From the NCBI GenBank assembly GCA_964550795.1, contig CAZKBH010000021.1, forward strand, positions 15,389 through 79,388: 64,000 bases of DNA. The letters are read 5' to 3'. The position numbers were made by a program, and so were the translations under genes. This document shows positions 7,830 to 19,125 of this stretch, piece after piece. Numbering within the stretch: the first letter of the stretch is position 1; each line of letters starts with the position of its first letter. Below the pieces are notes generated by a model that did no database searches, was not told the DNA's origin, and worked only from the letters and a program-made list of their open reading frames with translations. The stretch is from M3007 sp964550795. Its GTDB lineage: Bacteria > Bacteroidota > Bacteroidia > Chitinophagales > Saprospiraceae.

Positions 7830-8806
7830 GGTGTGGCACTCGGGTTTGTGCTGGGGCGTTCAACGGTGTTTTTGCCCAATATTTTCCTCAAAACGGCATA
7901 AGCCAACTCGGCAGAAAGCATTTTTTGGACCGGCAACGCGCTGTGTTCCATCGCAAATCTGTGCAAATGGGTCGGGAAGGTATCTTGTTTTGCGCCTGCG
8001 GTACCAAACGTGAGGACTGGGCCGTCCATTTTTTCCCGCAAGAGGTTGAAAAAATCCAGTCCCACCCCATGATCTGTAAACGGGAACGCGAAGGTCGGAA
8101 GTTTGGAACCACATATTTGTTTTAGGGCTGCGAGGCTCTCCAGGGTTTGCCGAATTTGTGCTTCCAGCGGTATTTGGCTGTACCGCGGGTGGTCGAGACT
8201 ATGTGCCCCAAAGGTAAAACCTTGATCCTGCATGGCCCGAATTTGTGTCCGGTCGAGGTACGGTTTTTGGTCTGCGAGATAGGCCGAAAAGTCCAGCCCG
8301 ATGTCTTCCGCCCAAGTATCGAGCAAGTGTTGATTAGCATAGGTAATTTGCATCGGATCGCCCGGCAAGATGCGGCCCGTATGACGCAAAAGACTGGCTT
8401 TGTAACGAAACATGAGTGCGCGATTGTCCACAAAATCGGTGTTCAGGAAAAAAGTGGCCGGGATTCCTTTTTCCAATAAAATCGGCATCACCACATCATG
8501 GCATTCACGCAGCCCATCGTCGAATGTGAGGTGAAAAACGGGACGGGTAAAGGGGCGATTTTCAAAAATGTGTCCCCAAAGTGTTTGAAGATCAATGGGT
8601 TGGAAGTATTGAAGTAAAAAATCCAGATCCGCCAGGAATTGTTTTTCGGAACGAACGGGGTACAAGTGAAGCAGGTGCGGCGGGGGTTCGTCGCTGACCA
8701 AATGGTAAAATGGCAGGAACAAATTGCCGCCCCAAAGCCCTTGCCAGTACTTGAAAGGCAAAATTGGTGCGGTATGAGAAAGGGCTTTGGTGAGGAGGTG
8801 CTTCAT
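7826..8806 (-). CDS. Polysaccharide deacetylase (NodB domain)
   Basis: The 326-residue protein contains the carbohydrate esterase 4 / NodB motifs: LTFDDG at residues 93-98 (catalytic base Asp and metal-binding Asp) and HSLDH at 202-206 (metal-binding H-S-x-x-H). Such enzymes remove N- or O-acetyl groups from chitin-like oligosaccharides, peptidoglycan or exopolysaccharide. No clear signal peptide is seen, though the N-terminus has hydrophobic stretches. It is the first gene of a two-gene minus-strand operon with the GNAT enzyme, which suggests opposite acyl-editing steps on one glycan, an inference only. Confidence 0.85.
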   Translation of the reverse strand: MKHLLTKALSHTAPILPFKYWQGLWGGNLFLPFYHLVSDEPPPHLLHLYPVRSEKQFLADLDFLLQYFQPIDLQTLWGHIFENRPFTRPVFHLTFDDGLRECHDVVMPILLEKGIPATFFLNTDFVDNRALMFRYKASLLRHTGRILPGDPMQITYANQHLLDTWAEDIGLDFSAYLADQKPYLDRTQIRAMQDQGFTFGAHSLDHPRYSQIPLEAQIRQTLESLAALKQICGSKLPTFAFPFTDHGVGLDFFNLLREKMDGPVLTFGTAGAKQDTFPTHLHRFAMEHSALPVQKMLSAELAYAVLRKILGKNTVERPSTNPSATP

Positions 8807-8916
8807 TGAGATAATTATCGTACTCGTTTTTTAAACAATGTATTAGACTCGTTGCGATAGGGTGCTGTTTGAGCGCATGGACAAATTTTTTTTCCGCGTT
8901 AAATCGGCCTTGCGTC

Positions 8917-8995
8917 GAGATGATTCGGGGTGCGATTTGAAGTGTAACTTCGCAAGGGTGTTAGTGAGGCGGTGACTTCAAGTCACCGCCTCACT
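8917..8995. repeat. GACTT-AAGTC hairpin plus a decayed second copy
   Basis: AGTGAGGCGGTGACTT (8963-8978) pairs perfectly with 8980-8995 around C. Just before it, about 8917-8947 (GATGATTCGGGGTGCGAT then TTGAAGT) is a decayed left half of the variant found complete at 14186-14218. The 350-nt interval between the deacetylase and parE otherwise shows no gene. Confidence 0.85.
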
Positions 8996-9160
8996 TGGCT
9001 CCGGGCTTTGCACAATCCCTGAATCCTTCAAAGAAAACAAGCCCCCTTTCTAATTGGACGCTCAATTATTAAACACAAATTGTTTTTAATTTCACAAAAC
9101 TGTTTTAATTTCGCCCATATTTTAACGCATCCTCCCTCATCTTTTTAAAACTCCGTTACT

Positions 9161-11297
<2,137 letters not shown>

Positions 11298-11480
11298 ATC
11301 AAAAATTCAGGCCTAACATTCCGCGGTGGATTTCAACCATTTTCAGCTATCGCGGAAGGAGCCAAAATCAATTCAATTACCAAGCCATAATCCGTATTAT
11401 TGACTGGCAGCCCGCTCAACAAAACGCTTGGAGAAACCTCAACATCGCTTGGATGGAGCTCCGGTTTTGAGGCTGAATTG

Positions 11481-12221
11481 TTACCGTGTTGGTTCTGGTT
11501 TTTTCGCAGTGGAACCAAAATGATAACTCAAGTACATTAGTCTGATAAAACGGAAATCAATCTCTAAAAGATTCCCCGTATCTGTACGCACAACTGCTCC
11601 ATTTTGCAAGGTTTTGGTTCTTGAAAATTCCAGCGCAGCTGAGATATTTGCTTCCATCCCTACACTGAATCGCGGCAGAAAAAAGTAGCTGATTCCACCC
11701 AAAACCGAGGCTTGTGCAACATTCGCCTTGCTTTCGAATTCATTAGGATCTGTAACAATACTGATTCCATTGGCTCGACTTAGGCGTTGACTTCTTCCCA
11801 AAGAATTCCAACGTCTATAGCCCGCTTCCGCACCGAGATGGAACCTGAAATTCTTTTTACGAAACTGCATTTCTGCACCTGCGTTTAGAAAACGATGCTT
11901 TATCAAACCGGAACCCTCTAGCAAAAAAGTAGTGTCACCCACCTGTCTCAGAGTAATGGAATAATCATGCGCATAATCATAATAGCCCAGCAACAAGCGC
12001 AACGCAAAGCGATGCTTCCCCTCCATATCTGTCGTTTTACCAAGGGCATGTTTGTACAATATATTTACGCCGGATTGTTCTCGAAAAGGTTGCATAAAAT
12101 CCACCCCGATTTCATTCGAATGACGAAACGGCCGGTTTTCTTGGGAAAAGATGTTTGATGCAAAGAGGAAAAGGGTTGCCAGCAGGAATACTGCTCTCGG
12201 CGAAAAAGTAAATGTAAGCAT
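11481..12221 (-). CDS. Outer-membrane beta-barrel protein, tandem paralogue 1
   Basis: The 246-residue protein has a signal peptide (about 1-27, ending NIFSQ). Alternating polar/aromatic strands follow, such as FRFHLGAEAGYRRW and LMYLSYHF, typical of a small outer-membrane barrel. I do not recognise a family. It closely resembles the next gene, sharing ENRPFRHSNEIGVDF, LYKHALGK and GGISYFF, so the pair arose by tandem duplication. This copy carries a polar tail after YHFG (STAKKPEPTR) that the other lacks. Function unknown. Confidence 0.72.
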   Translation of the reverse strand: MLTFTFSPRAVFLLATLFLFASNIFSQENRPFRHSNEIGVDFMQPFREQSGVNILYKHALGKTTDMEGKHRFALRLLLGYYDYAHDYSITLRQVGDTTFLLEGSGLIKHRFLNAGAEMQFRKKNFRFHLGAEAGYRRWNSLGRSQRLSRANGISIVTDPNEFESKANVAQASVLGGISYFFLPRFSVGMEANISAALEFSRTKTLQNGAVVRTDTGNLLEIDFRFIRLMYLSYHFGSTAKKPEPTR

Positions 12222-12257
12222 GGTGAATTAGAGGTTGTCTAAGGCGAATGGAGTCTT

Positions 12258-12965
12258 TTAACAAAAATGATAACTCAAGTACAAAAGCCGGAAAAGACGG
12301 GTATCTATTTCTAAGAGCGTCCCCTCGTCAGTCCGTGTAACCACCCCATTTTGCGGATATTGAGACTTTGAAAATTCCAGCGCAGCGGAGAGATTCGCTT
12401 CCATTCCAACACTAAATCGCGGCGAAAAAAAGTAGCTGATTCCACCCAAAATGGAGGCTTGAAACACATTTGCCTTCGTTTCAACGTCGCTCCGCTCGGT
12501 TACAACACTCATGCCGGGGACTCGTGTTATGTCCTGACTTTTACCCAGGGAGGTCCAACGTCTATAGCCCGCATCCGCGCCGACATGGAACCTGAAATTA
12601 TTCTTTCGGATTTGTATTTCTGCACCCGCATTTAAAAAACGATGCTTTGACCTACCGGAGCTTTCTCGCCAATATTCGGTATCGCCAATTTGTGACACAA
12701 GCCTGGAGGAACCGTAGGTATCCTCGTAATAGCCCAGCAAAAAGCGCAGCGCGTATCGCTGTTTCCGCGCTTGGTCTGCCTTTTTGCCAAGTGCATGTTT
12801 GTACAAAACACTTACGCCTGATTCTACCCGGAGAAATGGCGCAAAATCCACCCCGATTTCGTTCGAATGACGAAACGGCCGGTTTTCTTGGGAAAAGAGG
12901 TTTTGAGTAAATAGGAAAAGGGCTGCCAGCAGGAATACTGCGCTCGGCGAATAAGTTGGAAGCAT
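12258..12965 (-). CDS. Outer-membrane beta-barrel protein, tandem paralogue 2
   Basis: The 235-residue paralogue of the preceding gene is the upstream member on the minus strand, separated by 36 nt. It has the same signal peptide pattern (ending NLFSQ) and conserved ENRPFRHSNEIGVDF. It ends at YHFC, with an aromatic-containing last strand as expected for assembly by the BAM machinery. Divergence is concentrated in two loop regions (after GYY and around KSQDITRVPG), as if exposed loops vary. Function unknown; an operon with paralogue 1 is likely. Confidence 0.72.
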   Translation of the reverse strand: MLPTYSPSAVFLLAALFLFTQNLFSQENRPFRHSNEIGVDFAPFLRVESGVSVLYKHALGKKADQARKQRYALRFLLGYYEDTYGSSRLVSQIGDTEYWRESSGRSKHRFLNAGAEIQIRKNNFRFHVGADAGYRRWTSLGKSQDITRVPGMSVVTERSDVETKANVFQASILGGISYFFSPRFSVGMEANLSAALEFSKSQYPQNGVVTRTDEGTLLEIDTRLFRLLYLSYHFC

Positions 12966-13001
12966 GATTTTGATTTTAAAAAGTTTGAAGTATTGATATA
13001 G

Positions 13002-14084
13002 TTAGCCCAAAAACTTCGCCAGCAGTTGGTGAAAATGATGGGTTCCCTGTTCGTGATGTGGGGCGTAACGACCGTGGTTATAAAATCGGGAACGGATGCC
13101 GCGCTGTACGTTTTCTACCACCACTTCGTCTTCTATTTCCACCTGATCCAACCCGGCGCCTGCACCCAGATTGAGTTTAGTTTCGTCCAAAACGTACACT
13201 TTAAAACGCACTTTACAGGTGCTAACTGACTGAGGTTCAACGATATTTAAAGAAAGCCCCCAAGGATAGAAGTTGAACATCATGTTTGGGAACACCCAAA
13301 AGTAATAAGCTGCCACCTGTTTTCCATAATCCGGCGAACTTGGCGGCATTTCAAAACTTGCCGCGCCGTTTTTGGCAATTCCAAGCTGTAAATTAGCGTA
13401 TTGAAACAACTCTGTGCTGTAATTCCCCCAATCCAGTACCGCACTCAGGCTGTTGTGCACAAATGGGATGTGGAAACCCTCCAGATAATTTTCACAGTAC
13501 AAAGCCCAATTGGCCTGCACCAGGTAATCCCTGGAGTATTCCGGATAATACTGAAGCCGATCCAGCGGAAGCCAGCCAATGCGTTGCATCATGCTACCCA
13601 AAAAATCCTCGGGCGGTAAAACCGGATTAAGGGACGTAAACAGCAATTTACCCCATTTAAAAAGTGGTAATTGTTTCAAATGATCCGATTCACTCGGAAA
13701 ATCTTTCACTTCCGTAAACTCCGGCATAAACTGAAATTTCCCATCCAGACCAAACACCCGGCCATGGTAGCGGCAGCGCAACTGACTTGATTTGCAGGGT
13801 TCATAAGCCAATAAATTACCCCGATGCGTACACACATTGGACATACAATGCAGCCCTCCGGATTGATCTCGGGACAACAGCAGCGGCTCGCTCAGGTACT
13901 GATCCAACAAGGTAAATGGCCACACACATCCAGGCTCGGGCACCCGATCCGTGTCGCCGGCAAATTGCCAAGAGTTCGCAAAAATTTTTTCCCGGGCCTC
14001 CGCATAAATTTCCGGGCTGGTGTACACCTCCGTGGCAATCGTACGCGCCCGGGTGATGTCTGGATCTATATTAAAACGAGGCAT
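13002..14084 (-). CDS. Rieske non-heme iron oxygenase, alpha subunit
   Basis: The 360-residue protein has the Rieske [2Fe-2S] ligands in C85-T-H87 and C104-R-Y-H107, and the mononuclear iron site around NYLEGFHIPFVH (H205, H210, with N199 and E202 nearby). Family members are ring-hydroxylating dioxygenases or demethylating monooxygenases of the choline, carnitine or glycine betaine type. No beta subunit or reductase is adjacent, which favours the monooxygenase type. The substrate is not predictable from the sequence. It is cytoplasmic, with no signal peptide. It is divergently oriented from the amidohydrolase, with hairpin repeats between them. Confidence 0.85.
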   Translation of the reverse strand: MPRFNIDPDITRARTIATEVYTSPEIYAEAREKIFANSWQFAGDTDRVPEPGCVWPFTLLDQYLSEPLLLSRDQSGGLHCMSNVCTHRGNLLAYEPCKSSQLRCRYHGRVFGLDGKFQFMPEFTEVKDFPSESDHLKQLPLFKWGKLLFTSLNPVLPPEDFLGSMMQRIGWLPLDRLQYYPEYSRDYLVQANWALYCENYLEGFHIPFVHNSLSAVLDWGNYSTELFQYANLQLGIAKNGAASFEMPPSSPDYGKQVAAYYFWVFPNMMFNFYPWGLSLNIVEPQSVSTCKVRFKVYVLDETKLNLGAGAGLDQVEIEDEVVVENVQRGIRSRFYNHGRYAPHHEQGTHHFHQLLAKFLG

Positions 14085-14185
14085 TATGGAAGCGATTTAT
14101 AAGTATTCAGTTGCAAAGGTGAAAAAAGGTATGGAGTAAAGGAGCGTGTTTAGAAAGTGTGGTATATCTTAATTGTGGCGAGATG

Positions 14186-14275
14186 ATTCGGGGTGCGACT
14201 TCAAGTCGCACCCCGAATTCTACCAACCCATGTGGGATAACACGTTTACTAAACTTTTAGAAGTTTAGTAAACGT
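14186..14275. repeat. Two hairpins between divergent genes
   Basis: The first, ATTCGGGGTGCGACTT (14186-14201) and 14203-14218 around C, is a GACTT-AAGTC family member whose outer stem differs from the others yet pairs perfectly. The second, ACGTTTACTAAACTT (14242-14256) and 14261-14275, is a perfect 15-bp stem with loop TTAG. Neither has a T run. They fill the 311-nt divergent intergenic space. Confidence 0.85.
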
Positions 14276-14395
14276 TGTGCAGGCTGATGCTGAAAACTTA
14301 GCGACAACAGACAATCACATCAAAAAAAACGGCTTTAAAACCAGACTTTTGCGGCGGATTTTTCCCCACCGCCAAGACCAACAGATTTTAAAAAA

Positions 14396-15577
14396 ATGCG
14401 CAAAATAACCGCCGACTGGGTTTGCCCCGTTTCCTCCGCCCCCCTCGAAAACACCGTCGTCATTACAGACAATGCCGGAAAAATCCTGGCCATTGAACCT
14501 CGAGCACAACACGACCTCGCAAGCCTCGAAATACACCCGGGAATCCTTGTGCCCGGCTTCATCAACACCCATTGCCACCTCGAACTCTCCCACATGAAGG
14601 GCAAAGTGGACACGGGTACCGGACTCATCCCATTCATCACCGGAGTGGTCACGCAGCGAAATGCCAGTGCCGACATCATCGCAGCAGCCATTGAAAATGC
14701 CGAGACTGAAATGCTCGAAGGCGGCATCTTGGCCGTGGGCGACATCTCCAATGCCCCCGACACCTTCGCCTGCAAGTCCAAAGGCCGGATGCGTTACTAC
14801 ACCTTCCTCGAATTGTTCGATTTTTTGCAGGATGCCGGGGCCGAAAAAACCTTCTCCGATGGCTTGGCCGTGCGCGAGCAACTCCCCGAAACACCCGGCA
14901 ACGCGCACGCTTTTGTGCCCCATGCGCCTTATTCGGTGAGTAAAACCTTGTTTGGAAAAATCAACGAATTTAATCCAAAATCGGGCATTACTATAAGCAT
15001 CCATAACCAGGAAACACCTCCGGAACAGCAGCTTTTTCTGGAGAAAAAAGGCGATTTTATAACGTTTTACGAGAAATTTGGCATCTCCCTCGAACAATTT
15101 GAAGCAACGGGCCAGCCTTCCATCTTCTACGCCCTAGCCCACCTGAACCCCGCCAATCGAACGCTTTTTGTGCACAATACCTTGACGACCAAGTCTGATC
15201 TTGAAGCCGCCCAGGCTTGGTCGCCAAATACTTTTTGGGCCACCTGCCCCAATGCAAATCTCTATATCGAAAATCGTTTGCCCAACTACGCAGCTTTCCT
15301 CGAAACAAAGGCCTGCGTAACCATCGGCACCGATTCGCTCACTTCCAACTGGCAACTTTCCATCCTGGAAGAAATGAAAACCATCGCGCGCTACCAACGC
15401 TATGTCCCCTTCCAGGCAATCCTGCAATGGGCCACACTCAACGGCGCTCAGGCCCTTGGCTTCGACGACACATTGGGGAGTTTGGAGGTCGGAAAAACAC
15501 CCGGGCTTGTGTGTATCCAAGGCGTTTTACACGACTGGGCCTTGCAAAGCGATGCCAGCGCTCAACGTATTATTTAA
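14396..15577 (+). CDS. Amidohydrolase / deaminase family protein
   Basis: The 393-residue metal-dependent hydrolase carries HCH at residues 59-61 (GFINTHCHLELSHMKG), a later His in ISIHNQETP, FVHNT and the Asp of IGTDSLTSN, the set expected for the TRZ/ATZ (chlorohydrolase, SAH/guanine/aminodeoxyfutalosine deaminase) group. HCHLELSHMKG is characteristic of the subgroup that includes aminodeoxyfutalosine deaminases of menaquinone synthesis, but no other mqn gene is nearby, so the substrate stays open. The ATG follows an A-rich stretch. The gene ends 13 nt from the convergent ComEA-like gene, with no terminator visible between them. Confidence 0.82.
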   Translation: MRKITADWVCPVSSAPLENTVVITDNAGKILAIEPRAQHDLASLEIHPGILVPGFINTHCHLELSHMKGKVDTGTGLIPFITGVVTQRNASADIIAAAIENAETEMLEGGILAVGDISNAPDTFACKSKGRMRYYTFLELFDFLQDAGAEKTFSDGLAVREQLPETPGNAHAFVPHAPYSVSKTLFGKINEFNPKSGITISIHNQETPPEQQLFLEKKGDFITFYEKFGISLEQFEATGQPSIFYALAHLNPANRTLFVHNTLTTKSDLEAAQAWSPNTFWATCPNANLYIENRLPNYAAFLETKACVTIGTDSLTSNWQLSILEEMKTIARYQRYVPFQAILQWATLNGAQALGFDDTLGSLEVGKTPGLVCIQGVLHDWALQSDASAQRII

Positions 15578-15590
15578 CCCCCTTTCGAAG

Positions 15591-16724
15591 CTATTCAACC
15601 CCTAAATATGGCTTTACTTTGGCCAACCAGGCCTGATCTGAAATGGCCCGCATTTGTCCAATTTCGTCGGCAGAACGGAAGGGGCCGTGATGCTCGCGAT
15701 ACGCAACAATCAATTCTGCCTGCCTTTTTGTAATGTACGGATGGGCGTCTAAATCGGCCACAGAGGCTGTGTTGAGGTTGATTTTTCGAATTTCAGGGGC
15801 GCTCATCACCAGTTGAGACTGGATGCTTTGTAAAACACTATCGGGTAATATTCGAACCTCCCTGAGCTGTTCCGGCGATAAAAAACCGCCTAATTTTTCA
15901 CGGTAATTGACCAACTGCCGCGCCCTGGTTTCTCCAATTCCGGGCAAACTTTTCCAAGCCTCTACGCCTGCTCGATTGATATCCAACGGGCCATCCAAGG
16001 GCAATTTTGCCCCAATAAACGCTCCCCCGGCATGTGTGACCGGGTACATTGGCTTGGCTGATGCTATATTTTCTGCAAATGTGGCGTAGGGCGCAATTCG
16101 AGCATAATCCGCCTCGTCGAGGGTGTAAATTTTCTCCAAATCTTCCACTTTTCGGAATTGCCCGCCTTTGCTTCGGTAGTTCAGGATGCTTTTTACGGTT
16201 CGAGCGGGTAAGCCGAGCCGTGAAAAGTCGGTTTCGCTGGCGGTATTTGGGTCGAAACTGAAAAGTTCTGCCGGTGCACGTTCGGTGAAATTATCCGCCT
16301 GGAAACTGCTTTTTTGTCCAATTTGGATGTACGGCGAAAGGCGCTCATAATCAGCGGCTTGGAGACTCCAGATTTTCTTAAAATCGGCTGGCTCGCGAAA
16401 CTTGGCACCTTTGTCGCGGTAATTACAAATGATGTTTGCCACCTTTTCAGAGAGTCCGAGGCGGATAAAATCCTCGAAAGAAGCCGTGTTCGGATCGAAG
16501 GCAAACAATACCTTGCTGGAAGGTGTGGCAGTTTCATGGACGAGGGCGTTTCGAAACAACGAGATTTCAGTCCTAAAAGCTGAAAAATCAGTGCCGCCCC
16601 GGGGACGTAACCAATGGGTAATTTCAGGAATGGAAAAGAGTGCCACCACAAGTAGCATGAGAGCCAAAGTGCCGTTTCGTTCGGTTCGATTGAAACGCAG
16701 GTAATTAGAAAATTGAGTTTTCAT
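15591..16724 (-). CDS. ComEA-like protein with four helix-hairpin-helix units
   Basis: The 377-residue protein has one N-terminal membrane segment (LALMLLVVALFSIPEI). Four ComEA-type helix-hairpin-helix units follow: FDPNTASFEDFIRLGL, FDPNTASETDFSRLGL, DINRAGVEAWKSLPGIGETR and KINLNTASVADLDAH. ComEA binds incoming double-stranded DNA outside the inner membrane during competence; the usual protein has one or two units. The start is placed at ATG 16724 (MKTQFSNYL); the frame is open further upstream into comEC, but the extra residues are not family-like. It follows comEC by 26 nt on the same strand, supporting a shared role in DNA uptake. Confidence 0.85.
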   Translation of the reverse strand: MKTQFSNYLRFNRTERNGTLALMLLVVALFSIPEITHWLRPRGGTDFSAFRTEISLFRNALVHETATPSSKVLFAFDPNTASFEDFIRLGLSEKVANIICNYRDKGAKFREPADFKKIWSLQAADYERLSPYIQIGQKSSFQADNFTERAPAELFSFDPNTASETDFSRLGLPARTVKSILNYRSKGGQFRKVEDLEKIYTLDEADYARIAPYATFAENIASAKPMYPVTHAGGAFIGAKLPLDGPLDINRAGVEAWKSLPGIGETRARQLVNYREKLGGFLSPEQLREVRILPDSVLQSIQSQLVMSAPEIRKINLNTASVADLDAHPYITKRQAELIVAYREHHGPFRSADEIGQMRAISDQAWLAKVKPYLGVE

Positions 16725-16750
16725 AATGTATTTATGGTTTATGGACAATA

Positions 16751-18865
16751 TTATGGAATGAAATCCGTCGTTTGTTCGGCAATCCATGCGCCCATGCTCC
16801 GCACGTCGTGATAGCGCCAGCCCATGGATTCACACTCCTCGCGCCAGCGTTTTATCTGCTTGAAACTATTGGATGCATCAAAAACCAGGACCTCGCAGGG
16901 AAATCGTTCGCGACATTCGGCGATGGAGACTTTGGGGCTTTTGGACAACAGCAGCACATCCACCGGGACAGGGTCAGGATCACCCCGCCGAATCCAGGCG
17001 ACATCGTCCAACAGGACCATTTTTTGATTAAAAAACTGGACAAACGGCGGGTCAATCAGTAAATTTCTGTCAATAAAAAACGTCGAATCGCCCAGCAGAA
17101 CATTGGTTTTATCCCGCATTCCAGCAGCCGTTCGATGCGCCTGTGCCGCGAATAATTCCTGTTTTTTGGTAAGCGTATCGGATAAAGCAATGACCTGATC
17201 CCCCTCCATAAAATCCATTAAACGGGCCTTGTTTACGCTGTAAATCACGGTTTTGCGCTGCACCTGTTTGTCCGTCACCGAAATGGAACGATAGGCCCCG
17301 AGCAATACCATTACCCCCACAAACACCGCGATCCATTTGCCGCGCCGCGTTACCATGGCAGCCCCGAGCAGCACCAGACATGCATACAAGGTAAGCACCA
17401 CCCAGCCCGGAATCCAGATATTGCGCAATACGCCGCCCGGGATGCCCTGGATGAAAAAGATGATTTTATTCATCCATAAAAGCATTTGATATAAAGCCAC
17501 CCCGAGCCAATCCGCCAGCGTTTGAGAGATCCAATCCAACAACACCAGCATGGCCCCACCCCATAAAAACACCGCTCCAACAAAAACGACCACCCAGCCA
17601 GCCAGCCAAAAATAGACGGGGAATTGATTGAAATAGAATAAAGACAGGGGTAAAGTGCCCAATTGTGCGGCCATGCCCACCAGAAAAACCTGAAGCGGTT
17701 CATCAACCCAGCGCGACATAGGCGGGAACATTTTGTAAAACCTGGGATAAAAAAATACCATGCCCGCCACCGCTGCATAGGACAGTTGGAAACCCACATT
17801 AAAAAGCATAAATGGGTTGTAAATCAACAAGATAAAGGCCGATGCAGGCAGCACATTCCAGGCAGAAGCCTCCCGCCAAAATGATTTCCCCAGCATATAA
17901 ACACTGAACATCACCGAGGCGCGCAGCACCGATGCCGTTGCGCCGGTCAGGAAAGTAAATGCCCAAATGGCGCTCAAAACGAGCATCATCTCCAGCAGCC
18001 GGCCGTATTTGCCGCGCAGCCGGAGCCTTCCAATCATGAACATCAAGCCTACATACAACATCCCGATATGGGTACCCGAAACTGCCAAAGCATGCATCGA
18101 ACCCGTTTCCGCATACGCCGTGCGCATGTCGTCGGAAAGATCATCAGTGTAGCCGACCAGAAGGGCCGATGCCACGGCGTATTCATCCACTGTGGGAAAA
18201 TATTTTTGGAGGAGCGAAAGCAATCGGGTGCGACTTTCGTAGGCTTTTTTCCAAATCAGGCAGCCATGCCCTTCAGAAATCCGAAGCATGGAGTCAGGCT
18301 TCACAAATGCCTGATAATGAATGTTTTGAAAGTGCAAATAGCGGCTGTAATCGAAAGCATTCGGGTTTTTCGGCGGCTCTGTTGGGCGTATGCTTGCTTG
18401 AAATCCAAGCCTGTCTCCATATCGAATGCTGTCGGAAAACGGGGTGTCGTCCAGAAACAACATGACATTCCCGGTAACGGTTTGGAAGGAATCCGGGCTG
18501 AATCCAATCGCATCAATATGTACGGGGATTTTCACTTTTGCCCCCTTGGAAGGCGCTTCATATACGGTTCCAAGGAAGTAGCGGGCGTGTTGAACATTTG
18601 ACGCAAAATGCCCCGGCTGGCGCAGCTCATTGTACTCAACCACATGATAATAGCCGAAGCCAAACAGCAGCAAGTGCATATATGCGCCAAAAGTCCAGCG
18701 AAAGCGGTATGGAATTTTTTGAATGGCGAGTACAGTACCTAAAGCGGTACCCAGCAGAAGCGCCCAATCCAGGCCTGAGATTGGGACATCACGCCAGGCA
18801 CCCAGCGCAATGCCGACCACTAAGGGGAAAAGAAAACGGAGATAGGGTATCCCATGCGGGTTCAT
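16751..18865 (-). CDS. comEC: ComEC/Rec2-like DNA uptake channel
   Basis: The 704-residue polytopic membrane protein has the DUF4131 N-terminal region (first 180 residues with three membrane spans) and the Competence domain with HALAVSGTHIGMLYVGL and a run of about eight transmembrane segments. ComEC is thought to pass single-stranded DNA across the inner membrane. The C-terminal part (about 500-704) does not show the HxHxDH motif of the metallo-beta-lactamase nuclease domain found in many ComEC proteins, so it appears degenerate or replaced. It is the first gene of an operon with the ComEA-like gene. Confidence 0.87.
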   Translation of the reverse strand: MNPHGIPYLRFLFPLVVGIALGAWRDVPISGLDWALLLGTALGTVLAIQKIPYRFRWTFGAYMHLLLFGFGYYHVVEYNELRQPGHFASNVQHARYFLGTVYEAPSKGAKVKIPVHIDAIGFSPDSFQTVTGNVMLFLDDTPFSDSIRYGDRLGFQASIRPTEPPKNPNAFDYSRYLHFQNIHYQAFVKPDSMLRISEGHGCLIWKKAYESRTRLLSLLQKYFPTVDEYAVASALLVGYTDDLSDDMRTAYAETGSMHALAVSGTHIGMLYVGLMFMIGRLRLRGKYGRLLEMMLVLSAIWAFTFLTGATASVLRASVMFSVYMLGKSFWREASAWNVLPASAFILLIYNPFMLFNVGFQLSYAAVAGMVFFYPRFYKMFPPMSRWVDEPLQVFLVGMAAQLGTLPLSLFYFNQFPVYFWLAGWVVVFVGAVFLWGGAMLVLLDWISQTLADWLGVALYQMLLWMNKIIFFIQGIPGGVLRNIWIPGWVVLTLYACLVLLGAAMVTRRGKWIAVFVGVMVLLGAYRSISVTDKQVQRKTVIYSVNKARLMDFMEGDQVIALSDTLTKKQELFAAQAHRTAAGMRDKTNVLLGDSTFFIDRNLLIDPPFVQFFNQKMVLLDDVAWIRRGDPDPVPVDVLLLSKSPKVSIAECRERFPCEVLVFDASNSFKQIKRWREECESMGWRYHDVRSMGAWIAEQTTDFIP

Positions 18866-19021
18866 TTGGTAACATATCCTTGGGGGATGAAGCGGTTAAA
18901 AGATAAATCTCCTGCGGAAAATTCGCCAGGATTTGGGGCAATCAGGGCGGCCTCTGTGGCAGATTCTAAACAAAGTTACATTTTAATTTTGCAGCAAAAA
19001 AGAGCTAGGCTGATTTTTGTG

Positions 19022-19073
19022 CAAAAAAAGGGCGTGTTCAGCAAAGTGTAGTACACCTTTTTGAACACGCCCC
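19022..19073 (-). terminator. Rho-independent terminator of the M36 protease gene
   Basis: On the minus strand GGGCGTGTTCAAAAAGGTGTA pairs with its near-complement around one base and is followed by seven T. Arms lie at 19052-19073 and 19030-19050. It starts about 53 nt after the stop of the metalloprotease gene. A related degraded sequence occurs near 14143. Confidence 0.8.
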
Positions 19074-19125
19074 TATTAAACAAACCGTGATTTAAGATAA
19101 AAACCACGGAATACTGTCGATTTTT

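Noticed and set aside
11298..11480. Possible remnant gene between parE and the barrel pair
   Set aside because: Short open frames exist on both strands, but none has a start, motif or similarity I can defend.
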